This document shows, one piece after another, positions 28,036-35,300 of a stretch of DNA of 64,000 nucleotides. The translations under genes were made by a program, and so were the position numbers. Position 1 is the stretch's first letter; each line of letters opens with the position of its first letter. The stretch lies in assembly GCA_018000995.1 (NCBI GenBank), contig JAGNIU010000016.1, positions 1 through 64,000 on the forward strand, written 5' to 3'. The stretch is from Bacteroidia bacterium. Its GTDB lineage: Bacteria; Bacteroidota; Bacteroidia; B-17B0; Aurantibacillaceae. The notes under the pieces were generated by a model. The model was not told the origin of the DNA. It searched no databases and worked only from the letters and a program-made list of their open reading frames with translations.

Positions 28036-29352
28036 TTATATCTCCGCTAAGCCCGAACTCATCATTTGACTTAATTCATCTTCATAAAAAAACTTTTCAT
28101 CAAATGCCGGCTGTAGATCGTCAATCCAAATGGCTTTTGGGTTGTATTTCGCGAAAAAAGGTTGTGCCACCCAATCGGGATTCCTGCCTTGCAACATTCG
28201 CAATACAAATACTTTTTGTTTATTGATTTCTGAAATGCCTAATACCTGAACTTTTCCTGCGAAACACGACATACTTGGTCCGCGGACAGTACGGCATATT
28301 CCACTTACTTTTTGATAAGCCTCTCTAAAAATTTTCCAAGCGTTTTCGAGTGTTACTGCAAAATACTCCTGCGCACCAGTATCACGTGGCATAAACATGT
28401 AATACGGTATACAATTTAAATTAACCTGTTTTCTCCACATCTCCGACCAAATTTCAGGGCTATCATTAATGTTTTTTAGAATTGGTGATTGAGTACGGAT
28501 TTGAACACCAACATTTCTTAATCGGCTAATAGCTAGTTTAACTGCATCGGTTTCCAGTTCCTTTGGGTGACTGAAATGCGCCATGATTGACAAATTAATT
28601 CCCGATTTTACGATTCGCTCAAACAAATTCAAATAATCATCCGCATCATCATCTGAAATAAATTTATATGGCCAATACCCTAAAGCCTTTGTTCCTATTC
28701 GTATAGTTTGAAGGTTTTCGAGACGGTTTTTCAAAAAGGGTTCAATGTACTGAGAAAACATTTTTTCTTTCATTATCATCGGGTCGCCACCCGTAAATAA
28801 TATATCCGTTACTTCTTTATGCTGTTTAACATATTCATATAACACATCTGCTTCTTTTGTCATAAACTTCATTCCATCCATTCCGGTAAATTGCGGCCAC
28901 CTGAAGCAAAAAGCACAATACGCATGACACGTTTGCCCTTGACTTGGAAAAAACAAAAGTGTCTCGCGGTATTTGTGTTGCATTCCATTTACTTTTTCTC
29001 CGTTTAACATTGGAACGTTATAATCCATTTGTCCGGCAGGATGCGGATTTAACTGCATTCTAATTTTATTTGCTGTAGCTTTAATAGTATCCCTATTAGT
29101 AGTACTAATTAAAGTATTCCACATAAGGCTGTAATGATTTTTGCTTAGCATATCCTTTTGAGGAAATGTTAATTTAAAAAACGGATCATCTACAGTGTTA
29201 TCCCAATCTATTAATTCGTTAACAACATAGTTATTTGTTTTGAATGGCAGAACGTTTCCAACAACTTCAATAGCTTCTATTTGTTCAGGTGTTAGTTTTT
29301 TAGTCTGAGGCAGACTTTTAAAGTTACTTATAGTGTAGGTGCTTAGCTTCAT
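28036..29352 (-). CDS. KamA-like (lysine 2,3-aminomutase family) radical SAM protein
   Basis: A 438-residue enzyme. I start it at 29352 (MKLSTYTISNFKSLP); 27 further codons are open upstream, but they run through an operator palindrome. The radical SAM cluster motif C142-x3-C146-x2-C149 (TCHAYCAFCFRW) is intact, as is FTGGDPM. The family match covers the whole barrel. However, the Gly-rich PLP-lysine loop of true lysine 2,3-aminomutases (PGGGGK) is replaced by SCFAGKVQV (Lys367 possible), and of the two Asp that bind substrate lysine only one has a counterpart (Asp324 in PRDTG). The substrate is therefore unlikely to be settled as lysine. A TTGAC-N4-GTCAA box lies 40 bases upstream. Such enzymes are oxygen-sensitive, which fits control by a Crp/Fnr-type regulator. 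Confidence 0.88.
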   Translation of the reverse strand: MKLSTYTISNFKSLPQTKKLTPEQIEAIEVVGNVLPFKTNNYVVNELIDWDNTVDDPFFKLTFPQKDMLSKNHYSLMWNTLISTTNRDTIKATANKIRMQLNPHPAGQMDYNVPMLNGEKVNGMQHKYRETLLFFPSQGQTCHAYCAFCFRWPQFTGMDGMKFMTKEADVLYEYVKQHKEVTDILFTGGDPMIMKEKMFSQYIEPFLKNRLENLQTIRIGTKALGYWPYKFISDDDADDYLNLFERIVKSGINLSIMAHFSHPKELETDAVKLAISRLRNVGVQIRTQSPILKNINDSPEIWSEMWRKQVNLNCIPYYMFMPRDTGAQEYFAVTLENAWKIFREAYQKVSGICRTVRGPSMSCFAGKVQVLGISEINKQKVFVLRMLQGRNPDWVAQPFFAKYNPKAIWIDDLQPAFDEKFFYEDELSQMMSSGLAEI

Positions 29353-29391
29353 TTTTTTTATGCAATTTAGTTTAAGAGTAAACAGTAAACA

Positions 29392-29405
29392 TTGACTGAT
29401 GTCAA
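29392..29405. promoter_or_regulatory. Crp/Fnr-type operator TTGAC-N4-GTCAA upstream of the KamA-like gene
   Basis: TTGACTGATGTCAA has perfect 5-bp arms around four bases, the geometry of FNR/FixK boxes (TTGA-N6-TCAA). Its centre is about 46 bases upstream of the KamA-like ATG at 29352. An identical pair of arms occurs at 29542. Confidence 0.7.
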
Positions 29406-29434
29406 CTACATTTATTTTATCATTAATTAACAAA

Positions 29435-29470
29435 TAAAAAAACCCGCTCCATTACAAGAATGAAGCGGGT
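29435..29470 (-). terminator. Intrinsic terminator of the candidate small RNA
   Basis: ACCCGCTTCATT (29470-29459, minus strand) pairs with AATGGAGCGGGT (29453-29442), a 12-bp stem with one G-U pair and a five-base loop, followed by a run of seven T. No protein gene lies upstream on this strand before the divergent Crp/Fnr gene. Confidence 0.8.
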
Positions 29471-29506
29471 AGTTTTAACCCATCTAATGAAAAAAAAGAT
29501 GTGCTA
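29435..29506 (-). ncRNA. Candidate small RNA divergent from the Crp/Fnr gene
   Basis: A predicted transcript of about 70 nt on the minus strand. It would start some 6 bases after a TACCTTTG -7 element (29519-29512) and end in an intrinsic terminator (29470-29435). There is no sensible reading frame in it. The 5' part can form a weak CATCT/AGATG hairpin. A GGGT upstream of the terminator can pair with the ACCC that opens the terminator stem, so an alternative fold exists. It stops about 80 bases before the KamA-like start and before that gene's own operator, so it looks like an independent unit more than a leader. No family assignment was possible by eye. Confidence 0.5.
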
Positions 29507-29511
29507 TGAAA

Positions 29512-29519
29512 CAAAGGTA
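29512..29519 (-). promoter_or_regulatory. TAnnTTTG (-7) promoter element of the candidate small RNA
   Basis: TACCTTTG on the minus strand is a perfect match to TAnnTTTG. The palindrome at 29542-29555 is centred about 42 bases upstream of the start implied by this element, the position used by class II Crp/Fnr activators. No -33 TTG is at the normal distance, as expected for an activator-dependent promoter. Confidence 0.5.
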
Positions 29520-29541
29520 ACTCTAATTAAATTTTAGTAAA

Positions 29542-29555
29542 TTGACAATTGTCAA
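29542..29555. promoter_or_regulatory. Crp/Fnr-type operator TTGAC-N4-GTCAA in the regulator's own promoter
   Basis: TTGACAATTGTCAA is a perfect 14-bp palindrome with the same arms as the box at 29392. It lies 36 bases upstream of the Crp/Fnr ATG at 29592 and also upstream of the divergent small-RNA promoter, so it may serve both. Confidence 0.7.
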
Positions 29556-29591
29556 CAGTTGCTTTTTTAATATGCACTAATATAGTATCCG

Positions 29592-30293
29592 ATGAGTTTA
29601 GACATAGATAAATATCACTTAAAGTCAAATTCCTTTTTCGAGTTTTTGTCAAATGAAGATATCTCATTTGTAAAAACGAACATGCGCAGACTAGAATTTA
29701 AAAAGAAACAACTTTTGTTTAGAGAAGATTCTTTTTCGAAGGGAGTTTACATTATAAAAAAAGGCAAGGTTAAGATATATAAAACCAATCCGGATGGCAG
29801 AGAAAGCATAGTTTACATTTACAAAAAAGGAGATTACTTTGGATATAGACCTTTATTGGCAAACGACCCGCACCCTGTTTCTGCCGGAGCAATTGACAAT
29901 GTGGTAGTATCCTTCATTCCGATTTGGGTATTTAATGAAGTGCTTGAGAAATCACCTCAGTTAGCACAGAAATTGCTGGTTAATCTTTCAAAAGAATTTT
30001 CTGTTTGGATAAATAAAATTACCGCTTTCGCTCACCATAGTGTGAAAGAAAGAGTTGCTCTTAGTCTGTTAATTTTAGCAAGAGTTTATGAAAGAGAAGA
30101 TTCGACTTCAAAATTAATAATCATTTCGTTAAACAGAAATGACTTTGCTGGATTTGTTGGTACAGCTAAAGAGACTTTGGTAAGAATGTTGCGGGTATTT
30201 AAAGATGCTAAAATAATTTCAGCCAGTGGCACTAAAATTATTATTTTGAAACCTAAAGCACTTGAGAAATTAATTGAAAAGTATGAGCCATGA
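29592..30293 (+). CDS. Crp/Fnr-family transcriptional regulator
   Basis: A 233-residue DNA-binding protein. Residues 15-125 form a cyclic-nucleotide-binding-type beta barrel (FSKGVYIIKKGKVKIY, KKGDYFGYRPLLAN). A long dimer helix follows, then a winged helix-turn-helix at about residues 178-215 (LNRNDFAGFVGTAKETLVRM). The recognition helix carries E194 and R198 in the E-x-x-x-R spacing that contacts the TGA core in FNR and CRP. The cAMP-binding Arg/Ser motif of CRP is not recognisable, and the protein contains no cysteine, so an FNR-type iron-sulfur sensor is excluded. The signal is unknown. A perfect TTGAC-N4-GTCAA box in its promoter suggests autoregulation. The KamA-like gene and the candidate small RNA are likely targets. 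Confidence 0.93.
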   Translation: MSLDIDKYHLKSNSFFEFLSNEDISFVKTNMRRLEFKKKQLLFREDSFSKGVYIIKKGKVKIYKTNPDGRESIVYIYKKGDYFGYRPLLANDPHPVSAGAIDNVVVSFIPIWVFNEVLEKSPQLAQKLLVNLSKEFSVWINKITAFAHHSVKERVALSLLILARVYEREDSTSKLIIISLNRNDFAGFVGTAKETLVRMLRVFKDAKIISASGTKIIILKPKALEKLIEKYEP

Positions 30294-30352
30294 ATGTAAA
30301 TTTTCAAACTCGAAAATTCATTTTCCAAAAAAAATGACAATTCAATTTAACA

Positions 30353-30514
30353 ATGAACAGAGAGGAATTAATTGACTTTATAATTAAACACGACAAATCA
30401 GCGAGCCGAAAAAAACTTGAAAAGATAAGCTTAGAAGCCTTGTTTCTGATTTATATTCAGGTTGAAATTAAAATTGCGAATCGAAAAGAAACAAAAACGA
30501 ATCTTAAATATTAA
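30353..30514 (+). CDS. Possible small helical protein of 53 residues
   Basis: An open frame from ATG at 30353 to TAA at 30514, with two more in-frame stops right after. The predicted peptide is almost entirely helical and charged (MNREELIDFIIKHDKSASRK, then KKLEKISLEALFLIYIQVEI). It has no signal peptide. It begins 59 bases after the Crp/Fnr stop and is followed 20 bases later by a terminator hairpin, so it could be the last gene of that transcript. I do not recognise the family. The amphipathic pattern and the terminator placement are the only support. Confidence 0.45.
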   Translation: MNREELIDFIIKHDKSASRKKLEKISLEALFLIYIQVEIKIANRKETKTNLKY

Positions 30515-30534
30515 TAATAGCACTTTTTAGTAAT

Positions 30535-30572
30535 GAAAAAGCCATGTAGTTAGTTAGAAAAAAGGCTTTTTC
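30535..30572 (+). terminator. Terminator-like hairpin after the Crp/Fnr unit
   Basis: GAAAAAGCC (30535-30543) pairs with GGCTTTTTC (30564-30572), a 9-bp stem with a 20-base loop and the T-run inside the 3' arm. It probably ends the Crp/Fnr transcript. Confidence 0.65.
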
Positions 30573-30575
30573 CAT

Positions 30576-30656
30576 ATCGGGGGACTGGTAATAAATAGTT
30601 TTAAGTTTAATACCTTTTTCATTTGTTGTTTTTTGCCGGTTTCCCGATTTTTTTTT
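30576..30656 (+). promoter_or_regulatory. Terminator-like hairpin directly abutting a start codon (possible attenuator)
   Basis: ATCGGGGGACTGG (30576-30588) pairs with CCGGTTTCCCGAT (30636-30648) over 13 bp with three G-U pairs, followed by nine T (30648-30656) and then immediately by the ATG at 30657. The 47-base loop contains TACCTTTT, close to the -7 consensus. Transcription from upstream would be terminated one base before the gene; transcription from the loop would avoid the left arm. Confidence 0.6.
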
Positions 30657-31031
30657 ATGGATAAATTAACAAAAACATATAGAATCTATTTTGATGCTAA
30701 TGCACTGCACTTGATAGTTTTTAATTCAGCTGTAATTGATTTAGATACGGCTAAAGAAATTGAGTCGATCGTTAAAACTTTCAGCAAAAATTTAAAAAGT
30801 TTGAAATTAATTGATGCGAGAGCGCCGTTTACTATTGAACCGGAAGCACAAAATTACTTTCACAGCCAACGCAATAAAAAAAAGACGCTTGCTCAAGCAA
30901 TTCTTGTTGGAAGTATGACCAAACAGCAAACAATGGATTTCTTCTTAGAAATGAAAAGTAAAAAACTACCAACTAAAGTATTTGTAGACTATGACGCTGC
31001 CATTGACTGGCTAAACGCTTTTTACTATTGA
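30657..31031 (+). CDS. SpoIIAA/STAS-like protein, third paralogue
   Basis: A 124-residue soluble protein. The start is ATG at 30657 (MDKLTKTYRIYFDANALHLI); the eight open codons before it encode the T-run of a hairpin. The layout is typical of the small STAS/SEC14-like family: strand LKSLKLIDARAPFTIEPEA, a helix with NYFHSQRNKKKT, strand AQAILVGSMT, then FFLEMKSKKLPTKVF and AIDWLNAF. The last parts match the tandem pair at 375-1166. The segment after LIDAR has Thr but no Ser pair of the SpoIIAA type. It is the only one of the three with a hairpin directly before its start. It converges with nhaD, with 11 bases between. Confidence 0.85.
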   Translation: MDKLTKTYRIYFDANALHLIVFNSAVIDLDTAKEIESIVKTFSKNLKSLKLIDARAPFTIEPEAQNYFHSQRNKKKTLAQAILVGSMTKQQTMDFFLEMKSKKLPTKVFVDYDAAIDWLNAFYY

Positions 31032-31042
31032 TTTGAACAAGC

Positions 31043-32308
31043 TTAGCTGAAAAAAGCCATGTACACCATAGCACCTGATAAGCAACCAACTAATGCCAAG
31101 AGAGACATTTTTTTCAAGTACCAAAAGAAAGTAATTTTTTCCATGCCCATTACTGCAACACCTGCAGCGGTTCCGATAATTAGTGCGCTTCCACCTGTTC
31201 CTGTCATGTATGCTAAAAACTCCCAAAAGCTATGATCTGTTGGATATTGGTTCAAATCGTACATGCCTATTGAAGCTGCTACTAATGGAACGTTATCTAC
31301 AATAGCGGATAATAAACCGATTATCATTACAATAATATGCTTGTTTGAAAAAGTAGTATCAAGCAACGTTGCAAACTGCGTTAAAATGCCTGAGGCCTGA
31401 AGCGCTGAAATGGCAATTAAAATCCCAAGGAAAAAAAGTATACTTGGCGTATCTACTTTCCGTAAAGCATAAACCACCGAAAGTGCATCTTTATCTTCTG
31501 TATCTTTATTCTTGTGCATAATTTCAGATACAATCCATAACACACCTAAGCCCATAAGCATTCCCATAAACGGCGGCAAGTGGGTTACACTTTTAAAAAC
31601 AGGAATAAATAATAAAGTACCAATACCTGTGAAAAAAATAACATTTCTACTGAATTTATCAGCAGGCGACTCTTTCACCTCGGCCTCAATTTCTCCTGAA
31701 ATATTTCCTTTTATTTTAAACGACATTATAAGAAGCGGAACAACTAAACATGCCAAGCTTGGAATAAACAATTTTAGAATAATATTTGTACTTGTTATTT
31801 GTCCGCCAATCCAAAGCATTGTTGTAGTTACATCACCAATTGGCGACCAAGCACCACCCGCATTAGATGCAATAATTACAATACCAAGAAAAAACCATCT
31901 ATCGTTTTTATCTTTAATAAGTGTTCTTAATAATGACACCATTAATATGGAAGTAGTTAAATTATCGAGTACTGCAGATAAGAAGAAAGTGAGGAGACCA
32001 ATTATCCATAACAATTTACGTTTATTGGTTGTTTTGATAGCGTTGGTGATAATTCTGAAACCATCGTGTGCATCAATTAACTCTACCACAGTCATTGCCC
32101 CTAACAAGAAAAACAAGATTCCGGAAACCTCGCCCAGATGCTCCATTAATTGTTCTGAAACCAAATGTGCGTCATTTCCATTGAATAAATAAGCCACCCA
32201 ACATAATACGCCGGTTAACAAGGCAGTTGCCGCTTTATTTATATCAAAAGCGTGCTCCAGTGTTATTATCACATAACCTAAAACGAATATGAGCGCAATT
32301 ACTAACAT
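31043..32308 (-). CDS. nhaD: Na+/H+ antiporter, NhaD type
   Basis: A 421-residue inner-membrane antiporter that exports Na+ or Li+ in exchange for protons. About 12 spans are visible. NhaD signatures are the N-terminal AFDINKAATALLTGVLCW, the conserved FFLSAVLDNLTTSILMV with its Asp-Asn pair in a membrane helix, NAGGAWSPIGDVTTTMLW, and the late IVDNVPLVAAS, which repeats the Asp-Asn feature. The length fits the family. A TATATTTG element lies only five bases before the ATG, so the mRNA may have little or no leader. It follows the propeller-SpoIIE gene by 54 bases on the same strand. Confidence 0.94.
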   Translation of the reverse strand: MLVIALIFVLGYVIITLEHAFDINKAATALLTGVLCWVAYLFNGNDAHLVSEQLMEHLGEVSGILFFLLGAMTVVELIDAHDGFRIITNAIKTTNKRKLLWIIGLLTFFLSAVLDNLTTSILMVSLLRTLIKDKNDRWFFLGIVIIASNAGGAWSPIGDVTTTMLWIGGQITSTNIILKLFIPSLACLVVPLLIMSFKIKGNISGEIEAEVKESPADKFSRNVIFFTGIGTLLFIPVFKSVTHLPPFMGMLMGLGVLWIVSEIMHKNKDTEDKDALSVVYALRKVDTPSILFFLGILIAISALQASGILTQFATLLDTTFSNKHIIVMIIGLLSAIVDNVPLVAASIGMYDLNQYPTDHSFWEFLAYMTGTGGSALIIGTAAGVAVMGMEKITFFWYLKKMSLLALVGCLSGAMVYMAFFS

Positions 32309-32313
32309 GACTG

Positions 32314-32321
32314 CAAATATA
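32314..32321 (-). promoter_or_regulatory. TAnnTTTG (-7) element abutting the nhaD start codon
   Basis: TATATTTG on the minus strand is separated from the nhaD ATG (32308) by five bases. If the usual spacing to the start of transcription holds, the message begins at or next to the start codon. Confidence 0.5.
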
Positions 32322-32362
32322 CTTAAAAAGAAATGAAGGGCTTAGTGAAATCGTATCGCTTA

Positions 32363-35300
32363 CTATAGACGAATCCCAACCAATAACATGTCATCTACCT
32401 GTTCCAATTCACGCTTCCAAACATCTACTGATTTTTGTAACAGTTGTTTCTGTTCTAACATATCCTTAGTAGAATTATTTAGCAATAATTCCTTTAGTTT
32501 GCGATAGGTAAATTTCTTTCCTTTTGGTCCGCCAAATTGATCAGGTACACCATCGGTGAGAGAGAATATCATATCGTCTTTTTGTAAATCCACAACATGA
32601 GAAGTGAAAGGGACAGAATCTTTATCATGTTTACCAACTGGCATGCGGTCGGCTTTTAATTCTATAAGCTCTCCTGCTCTTGCAATCCAAACAGGATTAT
32701 TTGCTCCGGCATAATGCAATTTATTTTTCTTGAAATCAAATACCAACACACTGCAATCCATCCCGTCTTTACCACCTTCTAAACTTCCGTCTTGCGATAA
32801 AGAAGAAATAATTCTTTGCCGCGCATGATTTAAAATTTCGGCAGGGTCAACTAATTTACGTTCGCTCACCGCTTCATTTAAACACGAGATGTTTAACATA
32901 CTCATCATCGCTCCCGGAACGCCATGCCCGGTACTATCGGCCGTTACTAAAACAAAATTTCCATTTGGCATTGGTGAAGCCCAGTAAAAATCTCCGCTTA
33001 CAATATCTTTAGGTTGGAAGAATAAGAAATAATTTTTTAGATGCGAATCAAACAACTGGTCGCTCGCTAACATAGCACCTTGAATTCGTTTGGCGTAATT
33101 AATGCTATCTACAATCTCTTTTTGCTTTTGCTCTATTAATTCTTTTTGCTGAACAACTTCCGATGTGCGTTCTGCTACAGTTACTTCCAGTTGTTGCTGA
33201 CGAACTTTTAACTGACGGGTACGAACGCTGTTAAATCCAAATACGATACTAATGAAACCAATAAGATATCCTGCGTAAGCACCGGGATGTAAATACCATG
33301 GTGCTCGAATGGATAATTTATATTCGAAAGGCTCGCTCCATTTTTGAGAATTACCCTTTGCTTTCACTTTAAAAGTATAATCACCATGTGATAAGTTGCT
33401 GAACGATGCTTTATTCTCTGAAGTTAAAGGACTCCAATCATTATCATCAGAACCTTCCAACATATATTGATACTGAATTTTATCGGGTGCTGACCATTCG
33501 ATACCACTGAAATGGAATGTTAAGTGATTTATGTAATGAGGTAAAACTAAATCCTTGGGATAATTATAAAAATCAGTTAATCCACTAAAACTTACATTAC
33601 TTAAATTCTTTTTTATCTTATCGCCAACTTGAATTTTGCCGCCTGCTTTTAAAGAATCTGAGAGCGCGTTAAAATCAATAAAGGTTTGTTCTAATTCTAA
33701 ACCGGATAAATGAATGTCGGGCGCCTTATCAGATAATTTATAATCGTTTAAATCGAGTGTAGTTAAAGCTTTACCATTTCCCCACCAAATTTTATTATTT
33801 CCATCTACATAAACACTATTAGGAAAAAAGTTATTTGCTTTTAAACCATTGGCTGTTGTGTAAGCATAATTTGTAAACTTACCCTTTCTGTTTACCATGT
33901 AGTTCAATCCTTTTTCGGTAGCTATCCAAACATTTCCTGTTTTGTCCTGCACCATTGAGCGGATATTTTTACTGCTCATTCCATCATTCTCATCAAAATG
34001 CAAAAACTCGGGGCGACGTGTTTTAATGCTATTCGCTTTTAATACACTCACTCCTCTTCCATCTGTTCCGAACCAAACATTTCCGTCAGTATCAATAACA
34101 ATTGATTTTACGTAATCACTACACAAACCTTCTTTCTCGCTATAGCATCGAAAGAATTCACCATCATAACAAACAGCGCCGTAGCCATCTGTTCCAAACC
34201 ATAAATTTCCTAATTTATCTTGTGTAATAGCAACAACTGAATTTTCAGTTAGTACAGGATCATCCATAAATTTTGTAACAACGGTTCCGTCATAACAACA
34301 CACACCAGCTCCATCTGTTCCAAACCAAATCTTTCCTGAACGATCGGTAAACAAACTTAAAATGTAATTACTGCTTAATCCTTGGTCTTCACCAAAATTT
34401 TCAAATGCTTTACCATTAAATCGCATTGCTCCTCCTCCATCAGTTCCCATCCAAACATTTCCTGATTTATCAAGCGTTAATGCTTTTACATAATTGCTAC
34501 TCAAACCTTCGCTTTCGGTATAATGAGAAAATGTACTACCGTTATACTGAATAACACCATCACCATAAGTACCAAACCAAATATTAGAATCAGCATCTTG
34601 CACAATAGAACGAACCGTGTTGCTTCCTAAACCTTCCCGCTCGGTATAATGCATAAATGAAGAACCATTATACAAACAAACACCACCACCATAAGTTCCC
34701 ATCCAAACATTTCCTGTGGCATCTTCACGAATACATAATACATAATTGTTACTTAAACCTTGACGTGTAGAAAATACTTCTACTTTATTGCCATCATAAA
34801 CACAAAGTCCGCCATCATAAGTGCCCATTAAAATATTTCCTTTTTTATCTTTATGTAAGGAAATAACGCAATCGGAACTTAAGCCATCTTCCTTCATTAA
34901 ATACCGAACCGTTTTTCCGTCGTAAATATTTACACCACCATCATCTGTTGCAAACCAAATTTGTCCTTTATCATCTTCGATTATAGAGTGGATAATTTTG
35001 CTGTTCAAACCTGCGCCGGTTCCAAAATAGGTAAAGACCTTTCCGTTAAACTGACAAGCGCCCCAGCCATTAGTACCAAACCACATAGTGCCTTTTGAAT
35101 CTTGAATAATAGAACGAACTGTATTATTACTTAATCCCATACTTTCGTCGTAAGTAGTAATAGTTTTGCCATCGTAAACACAAACACCGGCGCCGTTAGT
35201 ACCGAACCAAATTTTTCCATCTTTATCTTCGCATATAGAAAGAATTGTGTTATCACTTAAGCCTTCATCCTTTGTGAAACGCCACATTATTTTTCCATCA

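Noticed and set aside
29353-29433. 27 open codons in front of the KamA-like gene.
   Set aside because: They cross the TTGAC-N4-GTCAA box and do not look like the family N-terminus; ATG at 29352 fits better.
31512-32192. 226-codon frame on the plus strand inside nhaD.
   Set aside because: Antisense shadow of a well-conserved transporter; Ser/Ile/Pro-rich composition is what such shadows give.
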